The notes under the pieces were generated by a model, which did no database searches, was not told the DNA's origin, and saw only the letters and a program-made list of their open reading frames with translations. Below, piece by piece: positions 31,930 through 32,569 of a DNA stretch of 32,569 nt. This stretch comes from an uncultured Blautia sp. (lineage in GTDB: Bacteria > Bacillota > Clostridia > Lachnospirales > Lachnospiraceae). The translations under genes and the position numbers were made by a program. Numbering within the stretch: the stretch's first letter is position 1; the number at the start of each line of letters is the position of its first letter. The stretch covers positions 1-32,569 of the forward strand of contig UQAX01000032.1 of assembly GCA_900539145.1 (NCBI GenBank). The letters run 5' to 3'.

Positions 31930-31974
31930 GGCTGCATCAGACAAGTGTGTAAAGTTCTGATGCAGTCTTTTTTT
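31930..31974 (+). terminator. Terminator of the L,D-transpeptidase gene
   Basis: CTGCATCAGA (31932-31941) pairs exactly with TCTGATGCAG (31956-31965), followed by a T-rich run. Confidence 0.95.
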
Positions 31975-32045
31975 CTTGTTTTTATATAAATATATCGAAT
32001 TTTTTAAATTAAATAAATAAAACATAAAAATCAAATAAAAATAGC

Positions 32046-32074
32046 TTGACATGAGAAATAGAAGATGATATTAT
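32046..32074 (+). promoter_or_regulatory. rRNA promoter P1
   Basis: TTGACA (32046-32051), 17 nt, TATTAT (32069-32074). First of four tandem promoters; GCTGTT follows the start region. Confidence 0.8.
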
Positions 32075-32128
32075 ATTAAAGTTGCTGTTAAGCGAATAAA
32101 AACAAAAAAATAAAAAAACAAAAAAGTG

Positions 32129-32157
32129 TTGACAAATATTGAAACAAATGATATTAT
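32129..32157 (+). promoter_or_regulatory. rRNA promoter P2
   Basis: TTGACA (32129-32134), 17 nt, TATTAT (32152-32157). Followed by GCTGTCGCAAAACGACA, a TGTCG/CGACA hairpin, then a CAGTC/GACTG hairpin. Confidence 0.85.
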
Positions 32158-32222
32158 AGTCAAGCTGTCGCAAAACGACAACAAAGCAGTCGAAAAAGAC
32201 TGAAAAAAGTTTAAAAAAGTTC

Positions 32223-32249
32223 TTGACAGAGAGATACAGATGTGATAAT
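32223..32249 (+). promoter_or_regulatory. rRNA promoter P3
   Basis: TTGACA (32223-32228) and GATAAT (32244-32249) with a short 15-nt spacer; GCTGTCGCAAAA again follows. Confidence 0.7.
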
Positions 32250-32315
32250 CTAGTATGGCTGTCGCAAAAGGGCAGAGATGCCAAAGGACAGCAAAAAAAC
32301 TTTTTAAAAAAGTAC

Positions 32316-32344
32316 TTGACAAGCAGAAAACGATATGATAAAAT
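32316..32344 (+). promoter_or_regulatory. rRNA promoter P4
   Basis: TTGACA (32316-32321), 17 nt, TAAAAT (32339-32344). A CTGTC/GACAG hairpin follows, then CTTGATAATTAAACAG (about 32369-32384), which may include the boxA-like antitermination signal of the rRNA leader. Confidence 0.8.
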
Positions 32345-32350
32345 ATTGAA

Positions 32351-32500
32351 GCTGTCAAACGACAGGAACCTTGATAATTAAACAGTGAAACACATGAAAA
32401 CGAAAATTCTTTTACATTCATTTTTAAAAACGGTTTGAAAAACCAAAAACAGTAAAAGGGATAGATAGCCAAGCAGTTATCTTGAACTGGAACAAACACT
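32351..32500 (+). other. 16S rRNA leader (processing region)
   Basis: This transcribed spacer contains a CTTTTAC/GTAAAAG stem (about 32410-32458) with an inner GGTTT/AACC hairpin and the boxA-like stretch near 32375. One strand of the RNase III processing stem is expected here; its partner would lie beyond the 16S gene, outside the window. Confidence 0.55.

Positions 32501-32569
<69 letters not shown>

Overview
The window looks like chromosome of a gut-type Lachnospiraceae (Clostridia, Firmicutes). The 5' end of a 16S rRNA gene at the right edge reads like that family. Base composition is AT-rich, AGGAGG-type ribosome sites precede nearly every gene, and the housekeeping genes (glmS, murA, metK, rsmA, CBS/DRTGG-type pyrophosphatase) are of clostridial type. 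No CRISPR array, tRNA gene, transposase or phage gene was seen.

Layout: (1) 1-2952: glmS for amino-sugar synthesis, then a small XRE regulator coupled to an unknown 202-residue protein. (2) 3125-6239: a fusion of a NeuD/PglD-like acyltransferase domain with an N-acetylhexosamine 1-kinase-like domain, then a MATE exporter. (3) 6191-6640: a compact cassette that looks like an Fst/PepA1-type type I toxin-antitoxin locus. It has a 29-residue membrane peptide, a convergent antisense RNA, a shared bidirectional terminator and a direct repeat for RNA pairing. It is bracketed by two diverged copies of the 3' end of the MATE gene. This is the most striking find. (4) 6749-14522: a carbohydrate uptake system made of a membrane-anchored binding protein, LytS/YesM-type kinase, AraC-type response regulator, lipoprotein binding protein and two permeases. 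It has no ATPase and no glycosidase. (5) 14538-15276: queT behind a long structured leader. (6) 15297-18894: a TPR/acidic-linker/AAA-like protein followed by rsmA (ksgA). (7) 18895-21694: a ROK repressor (minus strand), a hairpin-dense 300-bp non-coding stretch, and a secreted DUF1002-type protein. (8) 21736-24175, minus strand: an S1-domain protein overlapping an orphan PTS EIIC-like membrane protein, then a small alarmone synthetase whose promoter lies inside a palindrome. (9) 24291-30188: pyrophosphatase, flavin reductase-like protein, shikimate kinase-like protein, murA, then a SAM-I riboswitch controlling metK. (10) 30303-31974: a secreted L,D-transpeptidase with fourteen cell-wall-binding repeats. 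(11) 32046-32569: a ladder of four tandem promoters driving an rRNA operon.

Functional threads: amino-sugar and cell-wall metabolism recur (glmS, NahK-like kinase, murA, L,D-transpeptidase). The TCS plus ABC block is a self-contained sugar-sensing and uptake unit that probably borrows a shared ATPase. Start sites were chosen by ribosome-binding-site spacing, so several genes begin inside their longest open frame. All functional assignments come from reading motifs by eye; no search or folding program was run.
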